Source: Xanthomonas codiaei | GTDB lineage: Bacteria; Pseudomonadota; Gammaproteobacteria; Xanthomonadales; Xanthomonadaceae | Length of the DNA: 64,000 bases | Reading direction: 5' to 3' | NCBI RefSeq assembly: GCF_002939785.1 | Contig: NZ_MDEC01000004.1 | Coordinates: 124,001 to 188,000, forward strand | In this document: in pieces, positions 35,576 through 46,508 of the stretch | Layout of the letters: each line of letters begins with the position of its first letter | How positions within the stretch are numbered: position 1 is the first letter of the stretch | Made by a program: the position numbers and the translations under genes | Notes under the pieces: generated by a model | What the model saw: only the letters and a program-made list of their open reading frames with translations | Database searches by the model: none | Told to the model about the DNA's origin: nothing

Positions 35576-36784
35576 ATGACCCGTCCGCCTACCGCGCTCA
35601 CCGCCCACTACGCCGCCGAACTGGATGCCATCCAGTCCCAGGGCCTGTTCAAGTCCGAGCGCATCATCACCGGCCCGCAGTCGGCACGGATCACGCTGGC
35701 CGACGGCCGCAGCGTGCTGAACTTCTGCGCCAACAACTATCTTGGCCTGGCCGACCATCCGGACATCATCCAGGCCGCCAAGGATGCGCTGGACAGCCAT
35801 GGCTTCGGCATGGCCTCGGTGCGCTTCATCTGCGGCACCCAGGACCTGCACAAGCAGCTCGAGCGCACCATCGCCGCGTTCTTCGGCACCGAAGACACCA
35901 TCCTCTACGCGGCCTGCTTCGACGCCAACGGCGGCCTGTTCGAACCGTTGCTCGGCGAGCACGATGCGATCATTTCCGACGCGCTGAACCACGCCTCCAT
36001 CATCGACGGCGTGCGCCTGTGCAAGGCCAGGCGCTTCCGCTACGCCAACTGCGACATGGCCGACCTGGAGGCGCAGCTGCAGGCCGCCGATGCGGCCGGC
36101 TGCAAGACCAAGCTGATCACCAGCGATGGCGTGTTCTCGATGGACGGCTTCATCGCGCCGCTGGACGAGATCACCGCCCTGGCCCGCAAGTACAACGCGC
36201 TGGTGCATATCGACGAATGCCATGCCACCGGCTTCCTGGGCGCCACCGGGCGCGGCTCGGCCGAGGTCAAGGGCGTACTGGACCAGATCGACATCTTCAC
36301 CGGCACGCTGGGCAAGGCCATGGGCGGTGCACTGGGCGGCTTCACCACCGCCAGGCGCGAGGTGATCGAGCTGCTGCGCCAGCGTTCGCGCCCCTACCTG
36401 TTCTCCAATTCGTTGCCGCCGCACGTGGTGGCTGCCGGCATCAAGGCCTTCGAGATGCTGGACGCGGCCGGCGAGCTGCGCACGCAACTGGTGGAAAACA
36501 CCCGCTACTTCCGCGAACGCATGACCGCCGCCGGCTTCGACCTCAAGCCCGGCGTGCACCCGATCAGCCCGGTGATGCTCTACGACGCACCGCTGGCGCA
36601 GAAGTTCGCCGAGCGGCTGCTGGAAGAAGGCATCTACGCGATCGGCTTCTTCTTCCCGGTGGTGCCCAAGGGCCAGGCGCGCATCCGTACCCAGATCAGC
36701 GCCGCGCATACCCGCGCGCAGCTGGATCAGGCGATCGACGCCTTCATCAAGATCGGCCAAGAACTGGACGTCATCAAGGCCTGA
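35576..36784 (+). CDS. kbl: Glycine C-acetyltransferase (2-amino-3-ketobutyrate CoA ligase)
   Basis: This 402-residue PLP enzyme of the alpha-oxoamine synthase family converts 2-amino-3-ketobutyrate and CoA to glycine and acetyl-CoA, completing threonine breakdown after Tdh. Signatures are [14 protein letters not shown], the CoA/PLP region [24 protein letters not shown], and the PLP lysine in [11 protein letters not shown]. Length matches E. coli Kbl (398). The ATG at 35576 has no strong ribosome-binding site. In many bacteria kbl and tdh are adjacent, but here about 5.4 kb with a porin and the sulfate importer separates them. An HNH gene follows after two bases. Confidence 0.95.
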   Translation: MTRPPTALTAHYAAELDAIQSQGLFKSERIITGPQSARITLADGRSVLNFCANNYLGLADHPDIIQAAKDALDSHGFGMASVRFICGTQDLHKQLERTIAAFFGTEDTILYAACFDANGGLFEPLLGEHDAIISDALNHASIIDGVRLCKARRFRYANCDMADLEAQLQAADAAGCKTKLITSDGVFSMDGFIAPLDEITALARKYNALVHIDECHATGFLGATGRGSAEVKGVLDQIDIFTGTLGKAMGGALGGFTTARREVIELLRQRSRPYLFSNSLPPHVVAAGIKAFEMLDAAGELRTQLVENTRYFRERMTAAGFDLKPGVHPISPVMLYDAPLAQKFAERLLEEGIYAIGFFFPVVPKGQARIRTQISAAHTRAQLDQAIDAFIKIGQELDVIKA

Positions 36785-36786
36785 GC

Positions 36787-37191
36787 ATGCGGACAGTGCT
36801 GCGCCAACGGCTCCTGCTCGCGGCGCACACCGATGCCCAGGCGCGGCTGCTGGATGGCAGCTGGGAAACCCGCTGCCTGCATTGCCGGCGGCGCCTGCAC
36901 GTCGGCATCGACGGCGAACCGCTGGGGCACACCACGCTGGAACACGTGGTACCGCAGGCCTGGTTCGGCCGGCGTGCGGCCGCCGCGCTCTGCGCGCTGG
37001 TGGGTGACGACCCCAACGACGCGCGCAATCTGGCGCTGGCCTGTGCCAGCTGCAATCACGCCAAGGGCCGGCGCCATGACGCCAACGGCGCCGGCGACGC
37101 GCGCGCGGTGGAAGTGGTGAGTGCCTTGCTCAGCGCGCGCCTGGCGCGCTGGCGCGAGCCGGCGTCAGCGCCAGGACTTCCGCCGCACTGA
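36787..37191 (+). CDS. HNH nuclease-family protein
   Basis: This 134-residue small protein has a zinc-ribbon HNH fold. CLHC (Cys30, Cys33) and CASC (Cys86, Cys89) form the structural zinc site. LEHVVPQAWF supplies the first His (His53), and NLALACASCNHAKG carries the Asn (Asn81) and the last His (His91). The family includes nicking endonucleases of phages, restriction-like proteins and repair-linked proteins such as YajD, and the role here is unknown. It starts two bases after the kbl stop codon, so it is translationally coupled. Its 3' end overlaps the convergent pseudouridine synthase gene by 62 bp. Confidence 0.82.
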   Translation: MRTVLRQRLLLAAHTDAQARLLDGSWETRCLHCRRRLHVGIDGEPLGHTTLEHVVPQAWFGRRAAAALCALVGDDPNDARNLALACASCNHAKGRRHDANGAGDARAVEVVSALLSARLARWREPASAPGLPPH

Positions 37192-37990
37192 GCATCCGCC
37201 AGGCGCCCTTGCCCAGCTCGCCGATTGCCAGCGGCCCGATCGCCACGCGCACCAGCCGCAGCACGCCGATGTCCAGCGCCGCCAGCAACCGGCGGATCTG
37301 CCGGTTACGGCCTTCGTCCAGCACGATTTCCAGCCAGGCATTGCGCTCGCCTTCGCGCAGCACCTCGACCCGCTTGGCGCGCAGCAACCCACCCTCGCCT
37401 TGCGGATCGGGATCGATCACGCCGGCCTGCAGCTGCGCCAGTTGCGCAGCGCTCGGGCGGCAATCGATCTGCACGTGATAGGTCTTGTCCGGCCCGCTGG
37501 CAGGATCGGTCACCGCCGCCGCCCATTGCGGATCGTTGCTGAACAGCAGCAGGCCTTCGCTGGCCTTGTCCAGCCGCCCCACCGGTGCGAGCCACGGCAG
37601 GCCCGCGCCATCGAAACAGCGGTACACGGTGTCCCTGCCCTGCTCGTCGCGCACCGTGGTGAGCACGCCGCGCGGCTTGTTGAGCATCAGATACAGCCGC
37701 GAAGGTCCAGCCAGGGGTTGGCCATCGATGGCGATGGCCGCGTGCTGCTCGGTGCGGATCGGACATTCGGGGTCGCGGATCACCCGTCCATCGACGCTGA
37801 CCCGCCCATCGGCGATCCAGCGGGCCGCCTCGGTGCGCGAGCACACACCCAGCTTGGACAGCACCCGCGCCAGTCCGTGTCGCGGCGCGGAATTGCCCTG
37901 TGCGGCAGTGGACGCGCGCGCGGCGCGCGCCGGCGGTGCCGGGCCGCGCGTGCGAGGCCGGGACGTCGCCGGCGTAGGCCGCCGGGTCAT
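37130..37990 (-). CDS. RsuA-family pseudouridine synthase
   Basis: This 286-residue protein begins with a basic, low-complexity stretch of about 37 residues and continues with an S4 RNA-binding domain (GLARVLSKLGVCSRTEAARWI, residues 39-85). The catalytic domain follows: YLMLNKPRGVLTT, GRLDKASEGLLLFSND with catalytic Asp141, KTYHVQ, and DEGRNRQIRRLLAALD. These mark the RsuA/RluB/RluE/RluF group, which modifies uridines in 16S or 23S rRNA. The exact target cannot be told. It lies 19 bp downstream of an exported-protein gene on the same strand. Confidence 0.9.
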   Translation of the reverse strand: MTRRPTPATSRPRTRGPAPPARAARASTAAQGNSAPRHGLARVLSKLGVCSRTEAARWIADGRVSVDGRVIRDPECPIRTEQHAAIAIDGQPLAGPSRLYLMLNKPRGVLTTVRDEQGRDTVYRCFDGAGLPWLAPVGRLDKASEGLLLFSNDPQWAAAVTDPASGPDKTYHVQIDCRPSAAQLAQLQAGVIDPDPQGEGGLLRAKRVEVLREGERNAWLEIVLDEGRNRQIRRLLAALDIGVLRLVRVAIGPLAIGELGKGAWRMLSAAEVLALTPARASAPGAR

Positions 37991-38009
37991 GCCGTCCCGA
38001 CCGCGTGGA

Positions 38010-38516
38010 TTACTTGTTCTCGACCGGCTTGGCGTCGGCTGCCGGCGCCGCTGCAGCAGGAGCCGCAGCGGGGGCCGGACGCGCCTTGACCACGCGCACG
38101 CCGCGCGCCTTCATCCAGGCGTCGAATTCTTCGGCCGTCATGCGCTTGCCGTTCTGGCTCATGTCGAAGCGCCACGGAGTGTTGTCGAAGGCGGTGGTGG
38201 CCTTGTAGGCGGCCGGATCGTTCGGGTTGACCGCGCCACCCGGCGGAATCACCTTGGCCACGTCCTGGCAGCCTTCCACGCGCAGGCGCAGCAGCACGCG
38301 GTCCACCGACTGATCGCTGCTGTAGGGCTGGGCCAGCACGCCGGTCGGCATGCCCAGCTGCACGCTGCGGGTGTAGAACTCGGCGGCCGCCGGCGCAATC
38401 ACGGTGGCGGGCAACGGCAGCGGCTGGGACACCATGCTGCCGGCGCAGTTCGGAGCGGCGTAGGCGGCGGGAATCAGAGCGAGACAGAGCAGTCCTGCCG
38501 TAGCGGTACGCAGCAT
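38010..38516 (-). CDS. Exported protein of unknown function
   Basis: This 168-residue protein has a clear signal peptide (MLRTATAGLLCLALIPAAYA). The mature domain contains RSVQLGMPTGVLAQPYSSDQSVDRVLL and WRFDMSQNGKRMTAEEFDAWM, and the C-terminal 30 residues are Ala/Pro-rich. Two cysteines (Cys24 and one in EGCQDV) could form a disulfide. I do not recognise the family, though it has the look of a conserved xanthomonad periplasmic protein. The start ATG has GGAAGAA upstream, and a TTG five codons earlier is less likely. The pseudouridine synthase follows after 19 bp. Confidence 0.75.
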   Translation of the reverse strand: MLRTATAGLLCLALIPAAYAAPNCAGSMVSQPLPLPATVIAPAAAEFYTRSVQLGMPTGVLAQPYSSDQSVDRVLLRLRVEGCQDVAKVIPPGGAVNPNDPAAYKATTAFDNTPWRFDMSQNGKRMTAEEFDAWMKARGVRVVKARPAPAAAPAAAAPAADAKPVENK

Positions 38517-38665
38517 CGTTGGTTCTTCCAATAAGAGTATGTGTCGACGCGGCGAGTGTAGGCAGCGATGAACGCTGTTTCAACAGGAACCGTGCCGGAA
38601 GGGCAACACAGACAGCATCGCAGCCTGTATGCGAAGGAATCGGGGGACGTTCGGTGCACACATAG

Positions 38666-38694
38666 ACAAAACCCGGCGCAAGGCCGGGTTTTGT
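38666..38694 (-). terminator. Rho-independent terminator of the OmpA gene
   Basis: A perfect 12-bp stem (ACAAAACCCGGC against GCCGGGTTTTGT) with a five-base loop lies 22 bp after the ompA-like stop codon, with a T-run on the transcribed strand. Confidence 0.92.
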
Positions 38695-38716
38695 ATGAAG
38701 CAGACTGGCGGTCCGA

Positions 38717-39814
38717 TTAGTTCTGGACGTTCAGCTCGGTACGACGGTTCTTCGCACGGCCTTCCGGATTGTCGGAACCATCCGGGTTGGCGTTCGGAGC
38801 GATCGGACGGCTCTCGCCGTAGCCGATCGGGCCGACCAGACGCGACGCATCGACGCCGTTCTTGGTCAGGTAGTCGTACACGGTGGTCGCACGACGCTCG
38901 GACAGCTTCTGGTTGTACGCGTCGGTACCCTTCGAGTCGGTGTGACCGGCAACCTCGACCTTCAGGTCGGGGTAGCGCTTCAGGATCTCGGTCGCTTCGC
39001 TCAGGATCGACACGGCATCCGGACGCAGGGTCGACTTGTTGAAGTCGAAGTTCACGCCCTTCAGGTCGATCGACACCGGCACCGGGCAGCCGTCCGGACC
39101 GATGGTCTGGCCAGGCTGCGAAGCCGGGCACTTGTCGTCGCAGTTGTTGACGCCGTCACCGTCGTCATCCAGGTCTGCGCAGCTCGGGGCAACCGGAGCC
39201 GGAGCCGGCGGCGGAGCGGTCGACGGAGCAGGTCCCAGCGGGATCACGACGCCGACCGAAGCCAGCACGTCGCCGAACCAGTCTTCCTGCGGAGCGGCAA
39301 CGCTCTGGTCGTTGAAGTCAGCGCGGTAAGCCACTTCGGCACGCACGGCAACGCGCTTGTCGAAGGTGGTCTGCAGACCCACACCAGCCTTGGCGGCAAA
39401 GTTGCCGTCCTTCTGCTGGCCCGGCGACACCGGGTTCGGGGTGGCGTCGAACTCTTCTTCCGAGCGCTGGTAGCCCAGGCCGAACAGCAGGTACGGGTTC
39501 CAGCCGCGGCCTTCCTGGATGAAGTGACGACGCAGATCGAACGAGATGCCGTACTGGCTCCAGTTCTGGTCCTGGTTGGCGTCGAAGTTCGGGTTCTGGT
39601 AGTTCAGCTCACCGTCGATCGACCAGTTCGGGCTGACGAACTTGCCCAGGCCCAGGGTGACGAACGGAGCATCATTGGTCAGACGGTCGTTGTCCTGGAA
39701 GTTGAAGCCAGCGCCACCGGTCAGGTACCAACGGTCATCGAACTCCTGCGCGGAAGCAGCCTGGGCCACTGCCAGACCGCCGAGCAACGCGGCAGTGAGA
39801 ATTTTCTTGTTCAT
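38717..39814 (-). CDS. ompA: OmpA-family outer-membrane protein
   Basis: This 365-residue protein has a signal peptide (MNKKILTAALLGGLAVAQAASA). An eight-strand-type beta-barrel follows, about residues 23-195, and then a proline-rich hinge. Next comes a short acidic calcium-binding repeat of the thrombospondin-3 kind (DLDDDGDGVNNCDDKCP). The C-terminal OmpA domain has VNFDFNKSTLRPDA and EVAGHTDSKGTDAYNQKLSERRA, which bind peptidoglycan. The ATG has AAGGAG upstream, fitting an abundant structural protein, and a strong terminator follows. Confidence 0.94.
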   Translation of the reverse strand: MNKKILTAALLGGLAVAQAASAQEFDDRWYLTGGAGFNFQDNDRLTNDAPFVTLGLGKFVSPNWSIDGELNYQNPNFDANQDQNWSQYGISFDLRRHFIQEGRGWNPYLLFGLGYQRSEEEFDATPNPVSPGQQKDGNFAAKAGVGLQTTFDKRVAVRAEVAYRADFNDQSVAAPQEDWFGDVLASVGVVIPLGPAPSTAPPPAPAPVAPSCADLDDDGDGVNNCDDKCPASQPGQTIGPDGCPVPVSIDLKGVNFDFNKSTLRPDAVSILSEATEILKRYPDLKVEVAGHTDSKGTDAYNQKLSERRATTVYDYLTKNGVDASRLVGPIGYGESRPIAPNANPDGSDNPEGRAKNRRTELNVQN

Positions 39815-40228
39815 TTATACAGCTCCTTCTTTGGGAGATAAAACCGATAGAGGCGGTGTTCTTGGTAAAGATGCTCGTCACATCCAGAGCCATCGGGGCG
39901 CAGATTAAGCCGGCCTCAGTGAAGATCGCGTTAACGGTCATATAACATGTGAAAGCAATCGCCAGGGCTGCAAACCCTAGCCAATACTACGTATACAGTT
40001 TCATGAAGAAAAGGACCGGGCACCCACTTCTGCCGATCACGCGATATGAACGAGAGCCGAATCGAGCACATTGGAGACGGTTACAACACGGTCCGGTTTT
40101 GACCTTGCTGAGCGCTGGAAAAACCACATTGGTGAATGCCAGGCCCCGTCCGAGCTGAATTGTGGGGTCCATGGTTGCAGCCAACTTGCTTCACAACGCA
40201 CCCTGAACTCCCCACCAGGAGCGTCCCG
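39815..40228. other. Divergent intergenic region between ompA and an oxidoreductase
   Basis: These 414 bp hold no convincing gene. The AT content is higher than around it, especially at 39900-40000, as expected for the strong ompA promoter and its leader. The last bases carry the AGGAG of the oxidoreductase. No repeat or hairpin stands out. Confidence 0.5.
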
Positions 40229-41251
40229 ATGAAAGCTGTGGTCCTCACCCGTTATCTTCCGATCGACGATCCGGCGTCGTTGCTCGACATGGAGCTTCCG
40301 GCTCCCGGAGCGCCGTCGGGGTATGACTTGTTGGTACGAGTGGAAGCGATCTCGGTGAATCCGGTCGACACCAAGGTCCGCGCGCCCAAGCCGCAAACCC
40401 TGGAAGCACCTAAGATCCTGGGCTACGACGCTGCCGGCGTGATCGAGGCAGTGGGTCCGGACGTCACGGCGTTTGCGGTGGGCGACGAGGTCTATTACGC
40501 CGGCGACATCAGCCGGCCGGGCAGCAACGCGCAGTACCAATGGGTAGATGCACGCATCGCCGGCTGCAAACCCACCTCACTGAGCTTTGCCCAGGCCGCG
40601 GCGCTGCCGTTGACCACGCTCACCGCGTGGGAGCTGCTGTTCCAGCGCATGCCGTTCGCCTTCGACGGCGCACGCAACCGCGGCCGGCATCTGCTGATCA
40701 TCGGCGGCGCCGGCGGGGTTGGCTCCATCGCGATCCAGCTGGCGCGGCATGCCGGCTTCACGGTGATCGCCACCGCATCGCGGCCGGAGAGCATCGAATG
40801 GGTGCGGCAGATGGGCGCCCAGCATGTGATCGACCATCACCAGCCGCTGCACCCACAGTTGCAGGCGCTGGGCCTGCACAGCGTGGATGCGGCGCTGAAC
40901 CTGGCCGACACCGATCGCTACTGGCAACCGCTGGGCGAGATCCTGGCGCCGCAGGGGCATGTCGGCCTGATCGTCGAGCCCCGCGGTCCGTTGCCGATCG
41001 GCGACCCATACAAGTCCAAGTGCATCGGCATTCATTGGGAGCTGATGTTCGCCCGCTCGCGCTACGCCACCGACGACATCGTGGAACAGCATCGCATCCT
41101 CAACCGTGCGGCGAGCCTGATCGACGCGGGCGAGTTGCGCACGACACATACCGAAACGCTGTCGCCGATCAATGCCGGCACCTTGCGTGAAGCGCACCGT
41201 CGGCTGGAAAGCGGCAGCACCATCGGCAAGCTAACCTTGGCCGGCTGGTAG
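40229..41251 (+). CDS. Zinc-type medium-chain dehydrogenase/quinone oxidoreductase
   Basis: This 340-residue MDR-superfamily protein begins MKAVVLTRYLPIDDPASLLD, with the domain ISVNPVDTKVRAPK and ILGYDAAGVIEAVG. The nucleotide motif LLIIGGAGGVGSIAIQLARHAG predicts NADPH binding. It lacks the cysteine-rich structural zinc loop, so it is the quinone-oxidoreductase type (the group called zinc-binding alcohol dehydrogenase family despite the missing zinc). The substrate is unknown. AGGAG stands about eight bases before the ATG. It is followed by the fadH-like gene on the same strand after 290 bp. Confidence 0.88.
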   Translation: MKAVVLTRYLPIDDPASLLDMELPAPGAPSGYDLLVRVEAISVNPVDTKVRAPKPQTLEAPKILGYDAAGVIEAVGPDVTAFAVGDEVYYAGDISRPGSNAQYQWVDARIAGCKPTSLSFAQAAALPLTTLTAWELLFQRMPFAFDGARNRGRHLLIIGGAGGVGSIAIQLARHAGFTVIATASRPESIEWVRQMGAQHVIDHHQPLHPQLQALGLHSVDAALNLADTDRYWQPLGEILAPQGHVGLIVEPRGPLPIGDPYKSKCIGIHWELMFARSRYATDDIVEQHRILNRAASLIDAGELRTTHTETLSPINAGTLREAHRRLESGSTIGKLTLAGW

Positions 41252-43582
<2,331 letters not shown>

Positions 43583-43932
43583 CGTCTGCGCCGGTGCCGC
43601 CGCCCTGCGTTTGACGGCGCGACCGTTGGCGCATACCGGCTGACCAGGCCCGGTCGACGGGCAATCGGCGGAATCCCTTCGTTCTGGAGGGGCACTGGCC
43701 TCTGTCGCGCCATCGCCGCTCTGCGGCAATGGCGGCGGGCCGTGCCCCAGGCCGCATGCCGGTCGCGCACGCCCGGCCCGCCGCGGCGAAGCAATTGATA
43801 GCGCCAGCGCTGGTGTTGTGGACCGAAACAGATCCAAGCCGCCCCCCCCCTTGCCGACGCCCGAGGCAGGCATTGCAACCGCGCGCGGCGGCGGCATCAC
43901 GCGGCCTTCTTCTTGTTGTCGCAGAACACGTC

Positions 43933-43938
43933 TATAAC
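43933..43938 (+). promoter_or_regulatory. Candidate -10 of a leaderless transcript
   Basis: TATAAC ends six bases before the ATG at 43945, so transcription would begin at or beside the start codon. TTGTTG lies 14 bp upstream. No ribosome-binding site precedes the ATG. Confidence 0.45.
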
Positions 43939-43944
43939 CGGCCC

Positions 43945-45255
43945 ATGCCAGCCTCGACGACAGCGCCGCCGCCCCTCACCCTGCCGCTGTCGGCGATGCT
44001 GGCGTACGCGGCTGCGCACTTCGGCAAGAGCCTGCTCTGGTACACCGGCGAGCTGTTGCTGATCTTTGCCCTGACCGAATACGTGCAGCTGAGCGCCACC
44101 GCCGCCGGCGTGTCGGTCGCAGCGGGCCTGGTGGTGAGTGCAGTGATGGGCGTGCTCGCTGCACGTCGCTGGCAGGCAAGCAGCAGCCTGGCCTGGGCCG
44201 GTCATGCGCAATGGCGCGGCGTGGCCATCGCCGCCGTGGCGATGGCGCTGCTGTTCCTGGTGCCGTGGTTGCCTGCGCCCACGCGCCTGGCCTGCGTGTT
44301 GCTCTTCAGCCTGTTGTTCCGCGTGGCATACGCAATGGGAGATGTTGCGCAGAACACCTTGCTTGGCCTGGGCCGTTGGCCATGGCGGGGCGCCAAGGGC
44401 GTCAGCGCACTGCGGTTGGTCGGCAGTGGCCTGGCCGCATTGTCGGTCAGTGCGACGATCGGGATGCTGGTGCATTCCAGACCGCATGCAGGCGCCTGCC
44501 TCGCGATGGCGGTGGTGGCTGCCGTCAGCACGCTGGCCATGCTGACGGCATGGCGGCTGCGCCAAGCACTATTGCCGCATGCGCAGCTCATTGCAGGCCC
44601 GGCAGACATACCGCGTGCAGTCCTGTGCAGCGCATCTGTGCTGCCACTGCTGGTGATCGCAGTGTTATCGCTGGCCCTGCCCACCTTCACCAAACTGGCG
44701 CCGTATCTGGCGCAAACGCTGCTCCCTTCGCCACGCTGGGGCAGCGCCGTTCTGATCAGCTACGCCGTCGGTACCGTGGTCATACAGCCGCTTGCGGCGC
44801 GGTTGCAGACCGGCGCTGTCCAGCGGCTGGGATGCAGCGGGCTCGCGTTGGTCGTGTTCGGGCTGCTGTTTGCGATGAAGACAACACGCAGCGTATGGCC
44901 CGACGCCACGCTGGCATTCGGCATGGGGATGGCAGCCGGCGCAGCCGGGCAGTGGGCGTGGGCACGACATGCCGAACTGGCCACGCACTATGGCCCCGCG
45001 CAACAGGCACGCGGCGTCGCAATCCTGACGGCCGTCGCCCAACTCGCGCTTGCATCAGGCAGCGTGCTGATCGGCCTGTTGCTGCACTTGAATAACGATC
45101 ATGCCGCCGGTCATGCACAGTTGGCATGGTCGATGGCGATCGGCCCTGTGCTCTGCGGTGCGGCATGCGTGTTGCTGGCCTGCGGCAACCCATCCCGCAT
45201 GACGCCCCGACGGCAGCGGCATCTTGAAAGAGCGAACCTGCCGCAACGAGCCTGA
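43945..45255 (+). CDS. MFS-type transporter
   Basis: This 436-residue membrane protein has about twelve hydrophobic helices and short loops, consistent with the major facilitator superfamily (sugar-cation symporter-like). The N-terminal helix AMLAYAAAHFGKSLLWYTGELLLIFAL and the RVAYAMGDVAQNTLLGLGRW loop are distinctive, but I cannot name a substrate. The first 120 residues contain few charged loops. The gene appears monocistronic, between fadH and a long non-coding stretch. The ATG at 43945 lacks a ribosome-binding site and may be leaderless. Part of the 360-bp gap before it (43583-43944) shows nothing else recognisable. Confidence 0.82.
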   Translation: MPASTTAPPPLTLPLSAMLAYAAAHFGKSLLWYTGELLLIFALTEYVQLSATAAGVSVAAGLVVSAVMGVLAARRWQASSSLAWAGHAQWRGVAIAAVAMALLFLVPWLPAPTRLACVLLFSLLFRVAYAMGDVAQNTLLGLGRWPWRGAKGVSALRLVGSGLAALSVSATIGMLVHSRPHAGACLAMAVVAAVSTLAMLTAWRLRQALLPHAQLIAGPADIPRAVLCSASVLPLLVIAVLSLALPTFTKLAPYLAQTLLPSPRWGSAVLISYAVGTVVIQPLAARLQTGAVQRLGCSGLALVVFGLLFAMKTTRSVWPDATLAFGMGMAAGAAGQWAWARHAELATHYGPAQQARGVAILTAVAQLALASGSVLIGLLLHLNNDHAAGHAQLAWSMAIGPVLCGAACVLLACGNPSRMTPRRQRHLERANLPQRA

Positions 45256-46003
45256 ACGCTGCTCGCCAGAGCCGTGCATACCTATCTTTTGACGGCCCGA
45301 CGCAAGAGCGCGCATCGGTTGCAGCGAGCGGCCAACTCGAACGCATGACTGATCAGAAGACGCAATCGTGGCCGAGTCGCGCCCTGCGCTTCATCTGGTG
45401 GTGACGAATTGGTTCAAACTGGGTGCGACGCCGATACAGCGCGAGCGGCGTCGGCGGCTTCTCTGCTCACGCTCGTCAGTCATGCACAGGCATGAATGCG
45501 CAGCTGACGGCGTGTGTTGCCAGGCAGCTGCGTGAGGCCGCGCATCGGTTACCCGCTACACCTGTCCCACAACTGTCCAGCCGATACGATCGGCCTGCGA
45601 CGCTTGGCAGATGCTGCATGCCGTCATGCCTGAATCCCTCCACCCATTGCCATGCGCGTTGCCATTGCAGAGATATGCAGACGGATGCGGCGACGCCACC
45701 GGTCCGTCGCTGTGCCGATGCGACGCGGCTGCGCTGCCACAGTGCGTTGTGCACGACTGCGCAAAGCAGGCACAGCAGCCCCTGCGCTGCGTCAACCCCG
45801 TCCATTCAGCCTCGATTGTGTGATCGCCGCCTACCTTGCGCCAACTTTTTGACCCACCCACTTGGTGGGCACCTTCGGCAACTCTCTTTCGCCGGAGACC
45901 GGGCGGCCCGTGACAGGTCGCCTCCCCATGACGCCAAGCCTTTCGCACTGGTGCATCCACCTTGGATGCCCTGCGGACCGGCCCATACGGAGCAAGGAGT
46001 TGT
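45256..46003. other. Long non-coding stretch before a cell-wall hydrolase gene
   Basis: About 750 bp without a credible coding frame. The last 160 bp (from 45841) may be a structured leader of the next gene: CCCAC-TTG-GTGGG at 45857-45869 and GCATCCA-CCT-TGGATGC near 45953-45969 can both fold. The rest holds no repeat or known site that I can see. Confidence 0.45.
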
Positions 46004-46465
46004 ATGAAGATGATTTGGATTTTCTGGCTGGCGCAATTGATGCCGCAGCCAGCTGCAGATTCGCTGTGCTTGAGTACCACCGTGTACCTGGAAGCGCGCG
46101 ACCAGACCTTGCGCGGCCAGCAGGCTGTCGCCGAAGTCGCATTGCGCCGGCTGGACAGCGGTCTGTGGGGCGATTCGATGTGCGAAGTGGTTACCGCACG
46201 CAAGCAGTTCGCACCGACCATCGTGGCGCCGGGCACGCAGCTGAAGAACGATGACGCCTGGAACAAGGCGCTCGGTGTCGCACTGGCTGCAGAACGCAAT
46301 TGGGCATTGCCGGCTGGTCAGCGCAAGGAAATCGTGCCGGGTGCCAGCCACTTTGCCGCCAGCGCGATTGCAAGCCCGAGCTGGCGCAATGCGTATCAGG
46401 TGGCCACCATTGGCGACCACACGTTCTATCGCGTGCAGAAGCTGCGTCCGCGCACAGCGTCGTAA
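46004..46465 (+). CDS. Cell-wall hydrolase (SleB-like, Hydrolase_2)
   Basis: This 153-residue protein is of the family of SleB/CwlJ-type lytic transglycosylases. The signature is STTVYLEARDQTLRGQQAVAEVALRRL, in which the Glu of YLEAR is catalytic. Later come QFAPT and GASHFAAS, in the place of the usual cell-wall-binding turn. The N-terminal 20 residues (MKMIWIFWLAQLMPQPAADS) look like a short signal peptide. Length is small for a full SleB but normal for Gram-negative members. AAGGAG lies about seven bases before the ATG. It faces the convergent CLC gene across 43 bp. Confidence 0.87.
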   Translation: MKMIWIFWLAQLMPQPAADSLCLSTTVYLEARDQTLRGQQAVAEVALRRLDSGLWGDSMCEVVTARKQFAPTIVAPGTQLKNDDAWNKALGVALAAERNWALPAGQRKEIVPGASHFAASAIASPSWRNAYQVATIGDHTFYRVQKLRPRTAS

Positions 46466-46508
46466 GCGACACACCGCACCATGCTGCGGCGTGTCGCTAC
46501 CGCCGCCG

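Noticed and set aside
40000-40200. A small RNA or tRNA between ompA and the oxidoreductase
   Set aside because: No cloverleaf, no terminator hairpin and no clear promoter pair could be identified.
45841-46003. A known riboswitch (c-di-GMP, c-di-AMP or cobalamin) before the cell-wall hydrolase
   Set aside because: Short similarities such as GGAGACC and GACGCCAAGCC exist, but the conserved cores of these classes are missing.
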